Shown one piece after another: positions 1 through 13,997 of a DNA stretch of 64,000 nt (within the stretch, counting starts at the first letter, position 1; every line of letters starts with the position of its first letter). The position numbers and the translations under genes are program-made. Source of the DNA: Acephala macrosclerotiorum (Eukaryota; Ascomycota; Leotiomycetes; Helotiales; Mollisiaceae); contig MU119391.1 of the NCBI GenBank assembly GCA_014904845.1, positions 1 through 64,000 on the forward strand, given 5' to 3'. The notes below the pieces were generated by a model. That model saw nothing but the letters and a program-made list of their open reading frames with translations. It was not told where the DNA came from and searched no databases.

Positions 1-3000
1 TATTAACAATTTATTATTAATTTTTTTAATATTTTCAAATTTTACTATTTTTTTATATATATTTTTTTCGTTTTATTATAATAATTTCTATTTATTATTT
101 AATTATTTTCGAATATTTTATAAAATATTTAAATCGTTATTAAATAAAGCAATTTTCGTATTTTTATTAATTTATAATTACGTATTATTTTTTTTTTTAA
201 ATTTTATTTATTAAAATAATAATTATTAAAATCGATAATAATAAAATTATTATTATTATTTAATATAATATTAATAAATTTAATATTACTATAAATCAAA
301 TTAAATAAATACAAATATTGAATATTACTTTCGATTTTAAATAAAAATCTTTTACGATTTTTAAATAAATGCTTTGAATTCGCGTATTTGAAAACGATTT
401 TTTTATGATTTTCAAAATTTACTTTTTTTTTCAAAATTTTATAGTATTTAACAAAACAAATTCTAACGATTTAATTATTACGAATTTGATAATCGATATA
501 TTTTACGATATTTAAATATGAATATATTTTAAAAAAATTTAAAATTGTAATTTTTTTAAGAATTTTATTATTTATTTTTATCGATTTAAATAATATATAA
601 ATATTAAATCGTAGTTTTTTAATAAAACAATTTTCGAGCAAATTTTTAAAAATTATTGTAAATTTTAAAAAAACTAATAAATAGTAAATTTTAATAAGTA
701 TTAAAATAACGTTTAAAATATTTTCGAATTTAAAATTAAAATTTTTAAAAATACGAATTTAATAAATTTTACGATAAAATTTGATTTTAAATTTATAAAT
801 AATTATTATATATTAATATTTGTAAACTTTATTTTTATTAATATTATTATATATTTCTTTTTAATAAATTATTTTTATTTCGACGAATATTGATTTTATA
901 ATCGAATTCGTTAAAGTAAAAAAAGAAATTATAATTTATTAGTCTTTTTTTTGTTATAGTAAAGAGTAGATTCAAATTCGAGAAAATACTCGAGAAAATT
1001 TCAAATAAAAAATTGTTTGATAAAATAAAAAATCGAGAAATTGTTTATATTAAATAATTAATAGTATAAATAGTTAATTTAAATTTGTAGAATAAAATTT
1101 CAAACGAATTTTCGAAGTATAAAATTAATTAAAAACGAGAAAATTTTTTATCGAATTATATAAAATAAAACAATTAATTTATTTAATATTGATTTTATTA
1201 ATAAATAAAAACAAGTATAATAAATACATTGTAATTTGTTGTTTATCGTTAATTTAATATATAATAAAATTGTAAGAATTTATTAACTCGAATTATCGCG
1301 AATTGTACACAAAATAAATTATATATAAAATTAAAAAATTTATTAAATTTTTTTAAATTTTCGAGTTTTTAATATTATATTTTTTAAATATATTTTTATT
1401 ATCGAAAAAGCGATTTTTATTTAAATAAATAATTATTTATTTAAATGTATTTTATTTTATTTTTTAATTAATAATCAGAAAATAATTGTACTATAAAATA
1501 TACGATCATTTTAATTTTTTCAATTTATTTATTTTTATTAATAATTGTATATTCGATTCGATAATAAAAAATCGTTAAAAAATATTAAATTGCGATTTTA
1601 CAATTTGTATTTATTTAAAATTTTATATTAAATCTACGAAGTAAAAAATATATAAATATATAATAATTATTGTAAATAATATACAAATAATTAATAATAA
1701 TTTAAAAAGATTTTAAAGTATTATTATTTTATTTGAAATATAAAATATATAATTTAAAAAAATAAAAATACAAATTTTTTTAATATAATATATTTAATAG
1801 TTTTATTAATAGTATTTAATAGATTTTGAATTGATTTTGTAATTAAAAAATTGATATTTATTTTATGTATTATTTTAAAGAATTTAAATTATTATATAAT
1901 ATTTTTTTATTATAATTAGTTTTGAAAAAAATTATAATAAAATCGATCAATATTTTTCATTTTCAAGTAATTGTTTTTATAATTTCAAATTATTAATCTA
2001 ATTTTTATTTTTTTAATTAATATTAAAAATTGAATAATTGTAAAAATTAAAATATACAATATATTTACTAATTATAATTATATATTTCGTCAATTGAAAT
2101 TATAATTTTAAATAACAATTATTATAAAATATTACGTAATTAAAGTCGCGTTTTCGATTAAATTCACTTTTTTTATTTTTATAATTATTTTTTTTATAAT
2201 TATTATTTTCAAATTAAAAAACATTAAATATAATTTCGTTAAAAAAAAAAAAAATTTTTTGAAATTTTTTTTATTTAATATACGTAAATTTAAATATTAC
2301 TATTTTTTTCAATATAATATAAATCGTTTTTTTAATTTTATATAAATTTTTTAATTTTAAATTACAATTATTATTTTTATTAATAAAATTCGAACTTCGT
2401 ATTATTTTAATAAATAAAATATAATTACAATTGTACATTTGAAATATTAATTGTAATTTATTTTTTTATATCGACAATAAATAAACGAAAATACAATCGA
2501 TTTTTTAATTAATTTTTATTAAATATAATTATTAAATAATATTTGAAATCGCAATTTTTTTTACGATTTTTAATTTTATTATAAATCGATATTTTTAATA
2601 TAAATACTAATATTAGTATTTATATTTAATATTAATACTAATTTATTTTTATTCGATTTTTTACTTTTTCTCGATATTAATTGCAAATATAAATAATTTA
2701 AATTTTTTATAAAAATTAATATATATTATTTATTACATTTTTTAATTTTTTTAATTATTTTCAATCGTTTCAAATTCAACAATATAAATCTATTTTTTAT
2801 TTCTCTTTTTTTTAATCAATATAATTTCGCGTCAAATAAAACGAAATATTCAAAAAATTAAACGACAATTCTCAATATTAAAAAATTAAAATAAATTATT
2901 TATTTTTATTATTATATACTTTAATTAATTATTAATAAAAAAACGATTTTAAAGTATTAAAAAAAAACGATTATAATTATTTTTTCGTAAAAATATACAT

Positions 3001-6000
3001 TTAAAAAAAATATAACGTTTTCAAAAACGAATTATATTTAAAAATAAAAATATCGAATTTAAATATTTTTTTTTTTTTTAATTAATAAAATTTTTAACAA
3101 AAAAATATATTATTTTTTTTTATTATATTATAAAATTAATTTAAATTAAATTTTTATAGATTAAAAATCGAAAAAGAAAACAATTATAAAAAAACGAATT
3201 TATTTTTTTTTTATTGTTTTTTAAAAATAATTGTAAAAAAATTTTTTACAATTTTTTATTAAAAATACAATTAATAAAAATGCAATTATTAATAATAATT
3301 AAAAAAAAATTAATTTATTTAAATATTAAAAAAAAAGATTTTTATTAATTTAAAAAAAATTTTAAATTGAAAAATAATATAAATTATTTATTTATAAAAA
3401 AAAAAAAATTTATTTTTTCGTAATAAACAATCGAAAATTAATTTTATCGCATTTAATTTTATAATATTTAACGATTAAAAATCGAAAAAAATTAAAAATA
3501 TTTCGTATTAAAATTCGTAATATAAAATTTTATTTAAAATTAAAAATAATTTTATATATAAATCGAATTTAAATATTATAAATACAAATAAAATCGTTTA
3601 TTAAACTTTTTTTAAAATTAAATAAATAATTTCAAAGAATTTATTATTTCAAAATAATTTTTTCAATAAAACGTACGAAATAATATAAAATAAAAACGAA
3701 ATTAAAATTATTTAAAATATCGTTCGATTAATTGTTTTTTTATTCAATTTCTAATTATACGTAATATTAAATATTTAAAAACTTTAATCGAAAATATTAA
3801 CGAAAATTAAAACAATTTTATTATTTTAATTAAATCTTATTTGTAATTCGATTATATTATTAAATTTAAATAAATTGTATTTATTAAAAATCAATTTAAA
3901 AAAATTTAATTATTTATTAATAGTTTTTTAAAAATATTTTTTTTTATAAATATATACTATATATATTTTTCGTTTTTTACATATAAAATTAAATATAATA
4001 TTATAATATTTAATATTATAAATTGATAAAATACTTATAATATAACGATAATCGTAAAAAGTATTATCGAACTTTTTAAACTTATAAAACGCGAAAAAAA
4101 ATTTCATTGAAAAATATTCGTTTTTTTAATTTTATATAATTATTAAATAATAAAAATTTACTATTATTATTTTATAATCAATAAAAAAAAATTACTTTTT
4201 ATTATTATTCGATTCGTAAATTCAATTTTACGAAATTAAACGACAAAAAAAAATAAATAATATATAAATTTACTAAAAATATTTACAATATATAAATATT
4301 GATTTATTTAAAAAAAATTTATTTAATTATTAATAATTTGTCGTTCGATTTAAATTTTGAAATTTCGAAATAATTCGAATTAAAAAAATTCGAATTTTTA
4401 TAAAATTTAAAAAATTATTATTTTTTCAATTAATCAAATTATAATATTATATTTTTATTAAAAAAAACTAATAATTAATTAAATTATATTAATTCGTAAA
4501 ACGTTATTTTTAATATTTTATTATTTCAAAAAATTAATAAAAAAATATTTAAAAAATCAAAAAAAAAAAATTCAATTTATAAAATTATATTAATTTTAAA
4601 ATATTAATTGAAAATAAAAACGTTTTCAAAGTAATTAATTGTTTAAAAAAAAAAAATATATAAACAAAATAAAAATTTTAAAATATTATTTACTATAAAA
4701 TTTTAAAAAAATTTGTATAATATAATAAATATAATTAATTTCGTAATTGTTTTTAATTAAATATATTATTAAAAAAATTTTTTTTTTTTTTTTTTTTTAT
4801 TTATTTCGTTTTTTCGTTTAATACAATTTTTATATCCATTGAATTTTTTATAAATACAAATATTCAAAAAACTAATATTTTAAAAAATATTTAATTTCTT
4901 TTATATTATTAATTGAAAACGTTTACTATTAAAAAAATACAAAAAAAAATAAAAATTTTTTTATTAAATTTAAAACGTACTAAAAATTTTATTAATAATA
5001 TATTAATATTAAAATAAATATTCAATTTTTTTTATTTCAAATATTAAAAATCAATAAAAAATTTTATTATTTTTAATATTAAAATTATAATACGAAATAC
5101 GAAATACAAATACGTATAAAAATTTTTTTTTTTAAAAAAATTTTAATATTATTATTTTTTTAATATTATTAATTTTTAAAAATTTTATATTTATTTTACA
5201 ATTTTTTAATATTATTTTCTAATAAATTTGTTTGATTTTTAATAAATAATAATTTAAAAATAATAATTTCAATTTTCGTATTCAATATAATATATATAAT
5301 AATAAATAAATAAAAATTTTCGAATTTATATATAATATATTATTCAATTTATTTTAATAAATATTAATAAATAAATATATACTAAAAATCGTTTATTTAT
5401 TTATACGAAAAAAGTTTACTCGTTTTTAAAACGAATTATATTTTAATATATACGTATTACAAAATAAATTTTATTTGAAAATTTTTTAAAAATTTAATTT
5501 TAAAATTTTTTTTTTTTTTTATATTATTAAATATTATTCATTTATAAAATTTTATAAAATATTTATTTTTCGATTTTATTCGAATATTTATTATTATTAT
5601 TATTAATATTAAAATCGTTATTACTCAAATTATTATTATTATTATTATTAAACGATTTATTTTTTTGTAATATAAAAAATTGAATATATATAATTTTATT
5701 ATATTAAAATTAAAAACGTATTATATTTTTATAAATATAATTTGTTTTTATAGTAATCGATATAATTTTATTATTAAACGAAAATTAAAATAAAATATAT
5801 CGATTAAAATTAATAACGAAAAACGAATATTATTTTATTAATTTAATAATAAAATTATTAATTTTTTTTATATAATTGATATTTGTAATAAATCGATTAA
5901 ATTAATTGAAAAAAAAATTTTATTTAATATAAATTATTATTATAAAAAAATAGTAATTTGTAAAATATAAACGAAACGTAATTTCAATTAATATCGATAA

Positions 6001-9000
6001 AATAATTTTAAATAATCGATTGAAATTACTATAATTAAATAATACGTTTGTATTTGTAATATATAATATAAAAAATCGAATTTAAAAATTAAAAATTATA
6101 ATAATTTTTGAAATTTAATTAAATAGAAAATACGATTTGAAAAAACGTTTATAAAATTTAAAATATAATTTTTATTAATTAATAAATTTTTATTATAAAT
6201 AGTATTTAAATTTTTTGTGTATTAAATTATTTTGAAATAAAAATAATTGTTTTTGTTTTATAAAATGTAATTTTTTATTGTTTTTATTCGATTTAATATT
6301 ATTAAATTTATTGTTATTATTATTATTATATTTCGTTTTATTATAATTCGATTTTAATAGTAAATTAAAATTAAAAAGTGATTATTATTTATTAATCGAT
6401 TTTGAATTTTTATTAATTTTTTTAATTGTTATTATTATTATTATAATATTTATTTTTTATTATATTTTATTATTTTTATTAATTTTTTATTTTATTTTTT
6501 ATTATTTTTTCGTTTTTTTATTAATAAAAAAAATATTAAACGTATAATTAATCAATTCGTATTCGTTTATTACGTTTCGATTAATATAAAAACAATTTTT
6601 TTAATTGAATTAAATTTTTAGTAACGTTTTATAATAGTATAAAAATAAATTTGAAAAAAAAATTATAATTTTGAATTTAATATAATATAATTTTTTTATA
6701 TTAATATTATTATATAATAATTCGTTTAAAAAATATAAAAAAAAAATATAAAAATATATAAAATTTAATATTGAAATTTTTTATTTTATAAATCGTATAT
6801 GTAAAATCGTTTTGAGATAAATATTAATATTGTATTATTTATTGAAATTATAAAAAGAAATTGAAATTGTTAAATTGATAATTGTTTTTAAATTATTGAA
6901 AAGTTTAGTATTTAATATTATTGTATTTTTAATGTAAAAATTAACGTTATTAATTTCGATTTTGAAAGTATTTAAATTGTTATTATTTAGTAAAATAATT
7001 TGATTATTTATATTATATTAAAAAAATTAATTGTTTATTTTTATAATAAAAAGTATAGTAAATATAATTTATTTAAATTTTCGTTTGAATTATTATTTTG
7101 TATTAATTTATTTTAATTGATAAAATTATTTTTTTTATTTGTAATTATTTTTTTAATTTGTAATTATTTTTTTAATTTTGTTTATTTTGTTTAAATTTTG
7201 ATTTTTTGTTGTAAAATTTTGTATTTGTAATTTAATAAATAATAATTTTTCGATTGTAAAAAAATCATAATTGTCGTCGTTTTTATTATTATTTGTTTTA
7301 TTATTACGTTTGTAAATAGTATCGATTTTTAATTAAATTTTTATAAATTAATTATTATTATTATAAATTAAATATATTTTTATTATATATTTCGAATTTC
7401 AAGTTTATAATTTTAATTATTATTAATTGTTATTATTATTATTAATTGTAATATATTAAACGATATATTGTTCGATTTGATTTGTTAAAATTTATTGAAA
7501 ATATTAATTTGTTTTAAAATTGATTTATAATTAATTATTGTATTTTTGAAGTGTGAAAAAATTAGTTTGTAAATATATTATAATTTGAAAATAAAAGTAA
7601 TTATTTCGAGTACGTAAAAATAATTAAAAATATTTAAAAAAGTTTTAATTAATTATTGATTGTATAATTGGATTATAAAAAGATAATAAAAACGAAAAAA
7701 TTAAAAGATTTATATAAGTTTTTTATATTATTTTTAAAAAATCGAAATACGTTTTATAATTTGTCGTATTATATTATATTATATTAAATTTTTTTTTTTT
7801 TGATATTTTTATTATAAAAAAATATTTTAATATTAATATAATTTTTTTTATATAAAAAAATTCGTTGTAATTGTAAAATTTTATTATTATTAATTTTGTA
7901 TTTTTATTTTGAAATATATTTATTTGTAATTATTATTTTTATTTTATTGCGTATTATAATTAATCGATTTTAATATTATTTTTTAATTGTTAATAAAATT
8001 GTAAAAAATTAAACAAAAAAAAACGATAATTATTGTATAAAAAAAAAAAATATATAATTTCGAATATTGTTTTTTTTATTTATTTGAGAATTTTAAATAA
8101 ATTAATAAATTAATATATTTTTTAAATTTTTTTTATTGTTTAATATTTTAATTATTAATTTTGTAATTAATATAATTTAATTAATAAATTTTTAATAGAT
8201 TTTTTAAAAAAATATTTTTAATAAAATTTTCGTAATAATTTTATTGTTTTGAATTAATTTAAAATTATATAATTAAAATAAATATAATATATATTGTAAT
8301 AAAAAAAAATTTATTAAAATGTTTTTAATATATTATTTATTTATAGTATTTAAAATATAATTAAATAAAAATTAAATTGTATTATTTTAAAATATTTTTG
8401 TAATTAATTATTGTATTATAATAAGAGTAGATTTTGTTTATAGTGTTTTAATTTTCGAAACGCGTTATTATATAAGACGATAATAGTACGACGATAAAAT
8501 AAATTACGAAAAAATTTAAACGTTATTAAATTCGTAATTCGATTAATGTGAAATGTATATATAAAAAAATTTGTATTATAATTGTTTAATAATATTAAAA
8601 TTAAAAAAAGTAATTGTAAATTTTAATTAAAATTATTTCGTATTTTATTAGTATAATTTTTTTAATTGCGACGTAATCGATTAAAAGAGTTTAATAAAAA
8701 AAAATAAGATTTTAAATAGAAAAATCGAATGTATATAAAAAATAAATATTAAATATTGTAAAATAAAAATTGTTGAATTGTTGAAAAAGAAAAAAAAGAA
8801 AAAAAAAGCGAGTAATAAAATCGCGAGATTTTTATACTTCGCGAAAGTAGTAACGAACTCGTACGCGCGTTTTATTTAATGCGAAAATCGCGATTTCTAT
8901 ATACGAATTTGTTGTTTGATCGTTTACTATATATAATAATTTTAAATATTTAAAATATAATATAATTATTATAATATAAATTATTGATTTTATATAATAA

Positions 9001-10040
9001 ATGAAAATAAAAATAAAAATATAAATATATATAAATTAAAATAAATATTTTATTAAATAAAACTTTTTTAAACTAATTATTTAAAGTTTTTAATTAATAT
9101 TTTTATTATAATATATATAAAATTTAAATAAAAATTCGAAAAATTATATTTTTAAAATTTATTATATATTAAATTAATTTTTAATATATATAACAATTAA
9201 ATATTTATATAGTTTTTATAAATATAATAATAATTAAAATATATATATTATATAATTATATATAATATATTTAATATATTATATTAAATTAATAAATAAA
9301 TATTTTATTCGTCGAAATATTAATAATATATTATTAAAAATTTCGCATTATATATATTAAAGATTTGTAATAATAAATTATTTTTAAATATTAAAAAATA
9401 TTAATTAATTTTAAAAATTTTAAAAATTCAATTTTATTTATATATAAAATATAAAGGAATTTTTTTTACGTATTAAAAAAAAAAATATAATATAAAATTT
9501 GATTTAATTCAAATCTTTCAATCAAATAATTCTAATAAATTTTTTTAATAATTTTGAAAATATATAAATTATTTAAAAAACTATATAATTTTATATATAA
9601 TTATTTAATAATTATTTAAATAAAATATTAAAAATATTTAAAAGTTATTATATAATAATATTAACGCTTAGAATTCTTCTTTTATGTGTAATATAATATA
9701 ATAATATAAAAACTTTATTTTATATATAATATTTAAAACGATATGTATATATTTATATTATTTTAATAAAATTTAAATATTTAAATATTCAAATTATAAT
9801 ATTTTATTCAAATAACAATAAAATACCTAAAGAATTATATAAAGTTCACATTATTTTTATTTATATTTATTTGCGTTATATATTATTTATTAAATACAAT
9901 ATTAATATTTAAATTTAAAATTTATTATATTTTAATTTTATTATATAAAGTTCTATTTTTTTGTTTTTTTATGATTTTATTATATTAATAATAAAATTAT
10001 TTTTAAACCATTTTTTAATTGTATTATTAATTATTTTGTA
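1..10040. repeat. AT-rich, RIP-like gene-free block
   Basis: About 10 kb of almost pure A/T with no credible coding region; the few open frames are low-complexity Asn/Ile/Lys/Phe strings. In large parts the only C or G on one strand is in CpG. Around 2900-5600 G occurs almost only in CG while C also occurs in CA. Around 6200-8700 the reverse holds. This is what heavy one-strand C-to-T change would leave, and RIP in ascomycete repeats is the established cause. I cannot identify the original element because nothing translates to a recognisable domain. The right edge is sharp: normal composition starts within about 20 bases of 10050. It could be a decayed transposon cluster or part of a pericentromeric or subtelomeric block. 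Confidence 0.85.
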
Positions 10041-11234
10041 ATTAATTATTAAAGGTTTTGCGCAAAGTGGGATTTTAGTAGGGATAGGATTTCAAGCGGG
10101 ATCTCGGTTATATTGTGTGCTTTTCGGCTTTTCGCCAGCCTTTTCGCGGGGTCTACTAGTAGTCCTTCCAGATCCAGGCCTTTACCCGTGCGCCACGACG
10201 GTGAGAATCGAGGATGACAGTCATCGCACCAGTGACATTCTGCGGCATTTTGCCAACCTCGAAACATTCAAAATCGGTTGGTAACAGACTCGCTATGATT
10301 GCGCGCGGATGAACACGAGACGTTTCGAGTGATGAGTTTGGGTAAAAGAAGCTTTGCGGTAGATGTTAGTTGCAACGAAGGAGAAGATCGAGACGGTCAG
10401 TGAGGCATTTTGCCAAGACTTTCAGAATCGGTTAGAACGTCCGTGGTCCCTGAAAGCTTGGCGGAGCTTAAATTCTCATCCGGTGCAAGAGCATTCTTTT
10501 TCCTCGGAAAATCCGACGATAGCTTCAGACGTGTTGAAAGTTTGATGTCAAGAAGGAGCACACGTGGGGGGTTTTTGCCGTGTTTTTGTTGATTTGTCCT
10601 TGTTGATTTGAGTTGTCTGTTTGCTTTTTTGGACGGAAAATACGAATGTCGGCGAAGGTGGGATGGAAGCACTGGAAGCATAGCTTTGTGGATTTATCAT
10701 CGCCGAAATCTTTCAAGTAGAGGACCTTCTGTTCTGGGGGCTTATGTTAAAGCATTGCATCTAGGTGGACACCTTTAGTGATGTGCTTCTGCTATACTTG
10801 TGCCCGAGAGCCCGCTGTTTGGAGTCGATTGTCGGAATGGCCTCCTGCACAAGACCGTCAGATTTCTCTGCTCTATCATTGCGGAGTCTTGTTCAAGTCA
10901 AGCTTTCAACCATGGCAAACCTTGAAACACGTGATTATTTAAGAGAAGATGTCCCTTTTTCATTCTTAGTTGAAGGCGTCTCTTTCGAGTTGCTCAAGTC
11001 ATTCCAGTATCTCAAACTTCTTGCAAGATCGACGGCCTTCTTTCGAAGTATTCATACTCAGACACCAGCTCTATCCCGTGATTAGATACGTCCGGATTAG
11101 GCAACAGCCGCCAAGAGAACCGGTCTCTAGCTCCTTGACCTGTCAGTGAAAGCCCCTCATGAGTTCATCAATCTTTCCAACATCATCAACATCAGCTTTA
11201 TCCATACTCCTTCAGATTTCGGCATAAAACAATC
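10041..11234. other. Unassigned accessory DNA next to the AT-rich block
   Basis: Normal-composition DNA directly following the AT-rich block. Short open frames exist on both strands (minus 10049-10267, plus 10765-11085), but none shows a domain, a conserved start context or linkable exons. An imperfect direct repeat of about 40 bp is visible at roughly 10241-10286 and 10405-10440, sharing the GGCATTTTGCCAA core and an AATCGGTT core. I see no gene I would defend here. Confidence 0.4.
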
Positions 11235-11847
11235 ATGGTCACAACCCGTTCTCAAGTCGAAGCATCACAAGCTTCCGAGACTAGTCAAGCTCCCCAACCC
11301 CAAGCACCACCACAAGCCCCCAAACCCCATACCGCCTCCCAGGCAAAGAGCAAGAATCCATCGACGCACAAGCCTACAACTCCAACTTCGTCTTCGAAGA
11401 CTTCGCCACCATCTATCGAATTCCAGCTTCCTCTCCTTCCGGTTCCTCATTTGCTAGCTTGTCTGCGGGTCGTCGAAGATCGGCTTCTTGAAAGAGCATG
11501 GAGAGAAGATCGACAAACCTGTCAAGGTGGATAAGACACAAATGGTTGGGGCGCCGAGGATAATGCTCAATCACCAAGGAGGATGGATCCATTGGAATGA
11601 GGGACAGATTGAGTACATGGTCCATTGTGCGGACGCGACAGGAGAAGACAGCAAATTGTCAAAAGAATTTGAGAGGTTGAAAGATGCAGGTATAGCGTTA
11701 GAAGAGAGGAGAGAATGGACTGTTAGACATGCAGTCAGGATTCGGGAGTGGCCGGATAGTGTGAAGAGGGTTGATAGTATGGTTAGTTGGAGGGAGTTTA
11801 TGGAGAAGCAGGAAAAGAAAAAGAAGGGGAATGCTGCAGGTGATTAA
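11235..11847 (+). pseudogene. Broken ORF with MVTTRSQ-type start, unknown family
   Basis: A start at 11235 opens a Gln/Pro/Ala-rich, low-complexity N-terminus beginning MVTTRSQVEASQ. Sensible coding then appears to move to a second frame (the stretch AYNSNFVFEDFATIYR at about 11370-11418), which ends in a stop near 11490. A third stretch runs from about 11488 to 11847 and contains QMVGAPRIMLNHQGGWIHW and a Lys-rich C-terminus. The three pieces read like one protein split over three frames. I found no GT...AG pair joining all of them, so two frameshifts are the simpler explanation. No catalytic motif is visible and I assign no function. It lies just upstream of, and convergent with, the broken sedolisin gene, which fits a decaying neighbourhood. 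Alternatively the last piece alone could be a short gene. Confidence 0.4.
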
Positions 11848-11895
11848 TTTGGGCTGAATGTATTCAATGAACCACCCTCTTGAGCACATTCATCA

Positions 11896-13997
11896 TTAAT
11901 CCTCATCACCACAACTCAAGGTCTCCAAGATCTTGGGGAAGTAAGGCGTCCCAAATCCAGTCACAGCACCCCAACCTTCCGTGGCCGGGAATCCCGTACT
12001 ATCACACCCCAGCGCACTACCACTAATGACATCGGCGAATGCTGTATAGCCGTTCTCATACAACCACGGATTCAAAAATCCCATCGGTGGCTTGCCCTGC
12101 GCGATCAAGGCACAATTTACAAGTGCGAAAACAGCCGCAGCTGTCGGCGTTGCTGCTGAGGTTCCGTCGAGAGAGTGGATGGTACCATTCCAGATCGTGG
12201 CGAAGTGATAGCCTTGCGCTGCTATGTCGGGATATGCTCTGTCTTTCGGGTTGTAGAGACCATCTGCTATGCCGTTGAGGGAATCGATATAGTCATCCAC
12301 GACATCAGCTTGGTAGCGGGGCCGGGGAAAGTAACGTGAGAAACCGCCTCCCGAGGAGTAGTGGTTGCGAGGATTGTATGCGACGACCTTGGGGATGAAT
12401 TTCGTTCCTCCCACTGCTGTGACGAACGGACCTGTGAATCATGTCAGCATTCCTTTTCTTCGCAGTTCGAACATTCTAAAAGAGAACCTCCAGTGTCCCG
12501 GGAATTTTGGGACATTTAAGATCGAATAGATAGAGTTCAGAATAGACTTAGTGTGGCGTGGTGACTTACATGTTGATGGAAACATGGCAAGGAAAGTAGA
12601 AGTGTTCTCCTCATCGTTAGTAAAACATGTCCCATCCGCTCCAACACCCGAATCGCCCAGCCGAAGAACAAGGAAATTCCTCTCGCGCCAAGTTGTGCGA
12701 ACACATTTCAGACAGATTTAGCGTACGAGTACGGGATCGTTTGTTCGTCATCTGCATAAGACGTTGAAATGACTTGCGGGATGTCCTCCTGGCCGAGCAC
12801 GTAGTTGAGCCATGTCTGGAAGTGGGGTAAGTACAGAATCATTGATTTTGAGGAGAATGTCCTAGCACCTCCGGGACATTTGCCAACACAAGAACAGGAA
12901 CAGAATGGGCGGGTCTACTTACCAGATAAGGCTCATTGGTGTTGGTGGGAGTATTCAAGTCTGAAGTAAACGGTAGACTACCTTCAGTGGTGTATGCGAT
13001 GAACTGGAGGGCCAATCAATTCCGATAATGGTCTCCCCGTTCAAATTCCCCTCCAAGCCCTTACTAGCCGCAAGTTTAGTAGCATTCTCCTGAGTCTGTT
13101 CATTGTTGTCATTCTCGATGACCCGGACCTGAAATTCGTATGCTGCAGCTTTACCCCTGTAAGCCTTGAGGAAGATGCTGGTGTCGACCTATTATTGGAC
13201 TATCCTAAGAAATCATTCAACCCGACTTTATTCTCCTGGAATTTTGGGAATGTAGTCGACTGTCCCGTAGAGTGTCTGGAGGCAGAGAGGCGTGACCAAA
13301 GATGTGTTGCAAACAGCTGCGACACTGGGATTGGTGGGAGGTGTATAAACCGGTGGTGCGGGGTGAACATCAAAGATATCATCCACAGTCTTCACAATCG
13401 TAGCCTGCTGTCTTGGCCTGAAGAACGAGTTCATTGGTTGAATGACCTCGGTATGCTCATGCAGATGCAACGGCAATGACCGTTCTAGTATTCGAATTAG
13501 GAAATCTCCATCTTCATGCGCGAATACGGAGTACTTCATATCGAGCAAGGTTTCAATGTCCTTGACCGGGAGGGAGATCTTGAGCCAATCTTTGGCGGGA
13601 CTATATTGCAAGTCCTCGATCGCGATGTCATTGTCCTCGAACCACTCGTGGACCAGAGTTAGGGTATCGTCTGTAGGTTTCACCAGGTTGACCTCGGCTT
13701 CTGGGAGATGCTGTCCATATCGAGAGTAGGATAGAGTCGACACTGGAGATGTCAATTGAGATCGGAAAGAGCGTAAATATTCTCACTTTCGTAAAGATGT
13801 CGTTCCAGCTCATCGAATTGACACAGTTTGAGACCGATTTGTAGATTGATGACATGGTCTGGAGGTGCTTCCGAGACCTTCGACCACCCTCTCGGGACGG
13901 GATGGGTCTCCTTCATAGCAAACGGCGAGCGGATGCGAACTGGGGACGCTGAGATGAGAGCAGCGAATATCACTGTGAGACCAATTGAGGTCAGCAT
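11896..13997 (-). pseudogene. Sedolisin (S53) / tripeptidyl-peptidase-like pseudogene
   Basis: Starts at 13997 with a hydrophobic signal-like N-terminus (MLTSIGLTVIFAALISA). The S53 prodomain (SRYGQHLPEAEV...WF) follows a 44-bp intron at 13743-13786. The catalytic core runs through WLNYVLGQEDIPQVISTSY to the C-terminal Ser motif DGTSAATPTAA and the Ca-site-like DVISGSALGC. Introns at 12816-12922 and 12432-12569 still have good splice ends. The reading frame is broken at least five times: shifts near 13232, 13185, 13005 and 12660, a TAG at 13200-13202 in the shifted frame, and an in-frame TGA at 12708-12710. The shift near 12660 falls in the oxyanion-Asp region (GDSGVG). The family's E-x3-D pair reads EGNLN, so the catalytic Asp is Asn. 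An intact homologue would be a secreted acid protease. This copy cannot make one. Family call is very secure; dead status is secure unless the sequence has many indel errors. Confidence 0.9.

Noticed and set aside
204..434. 76-codon minus-strand open frame in the AT-rich block
   Set aside because: Composed of Asn/Ile/Lys/Phe runs expected from random A/T sequence; no gene signals.
1..10040. Centromere or telomere-adjacent identity for the AT-rich block
   Set aside because: Composition alone cannot tell; no telomere repeats or known centromere markers are visible.
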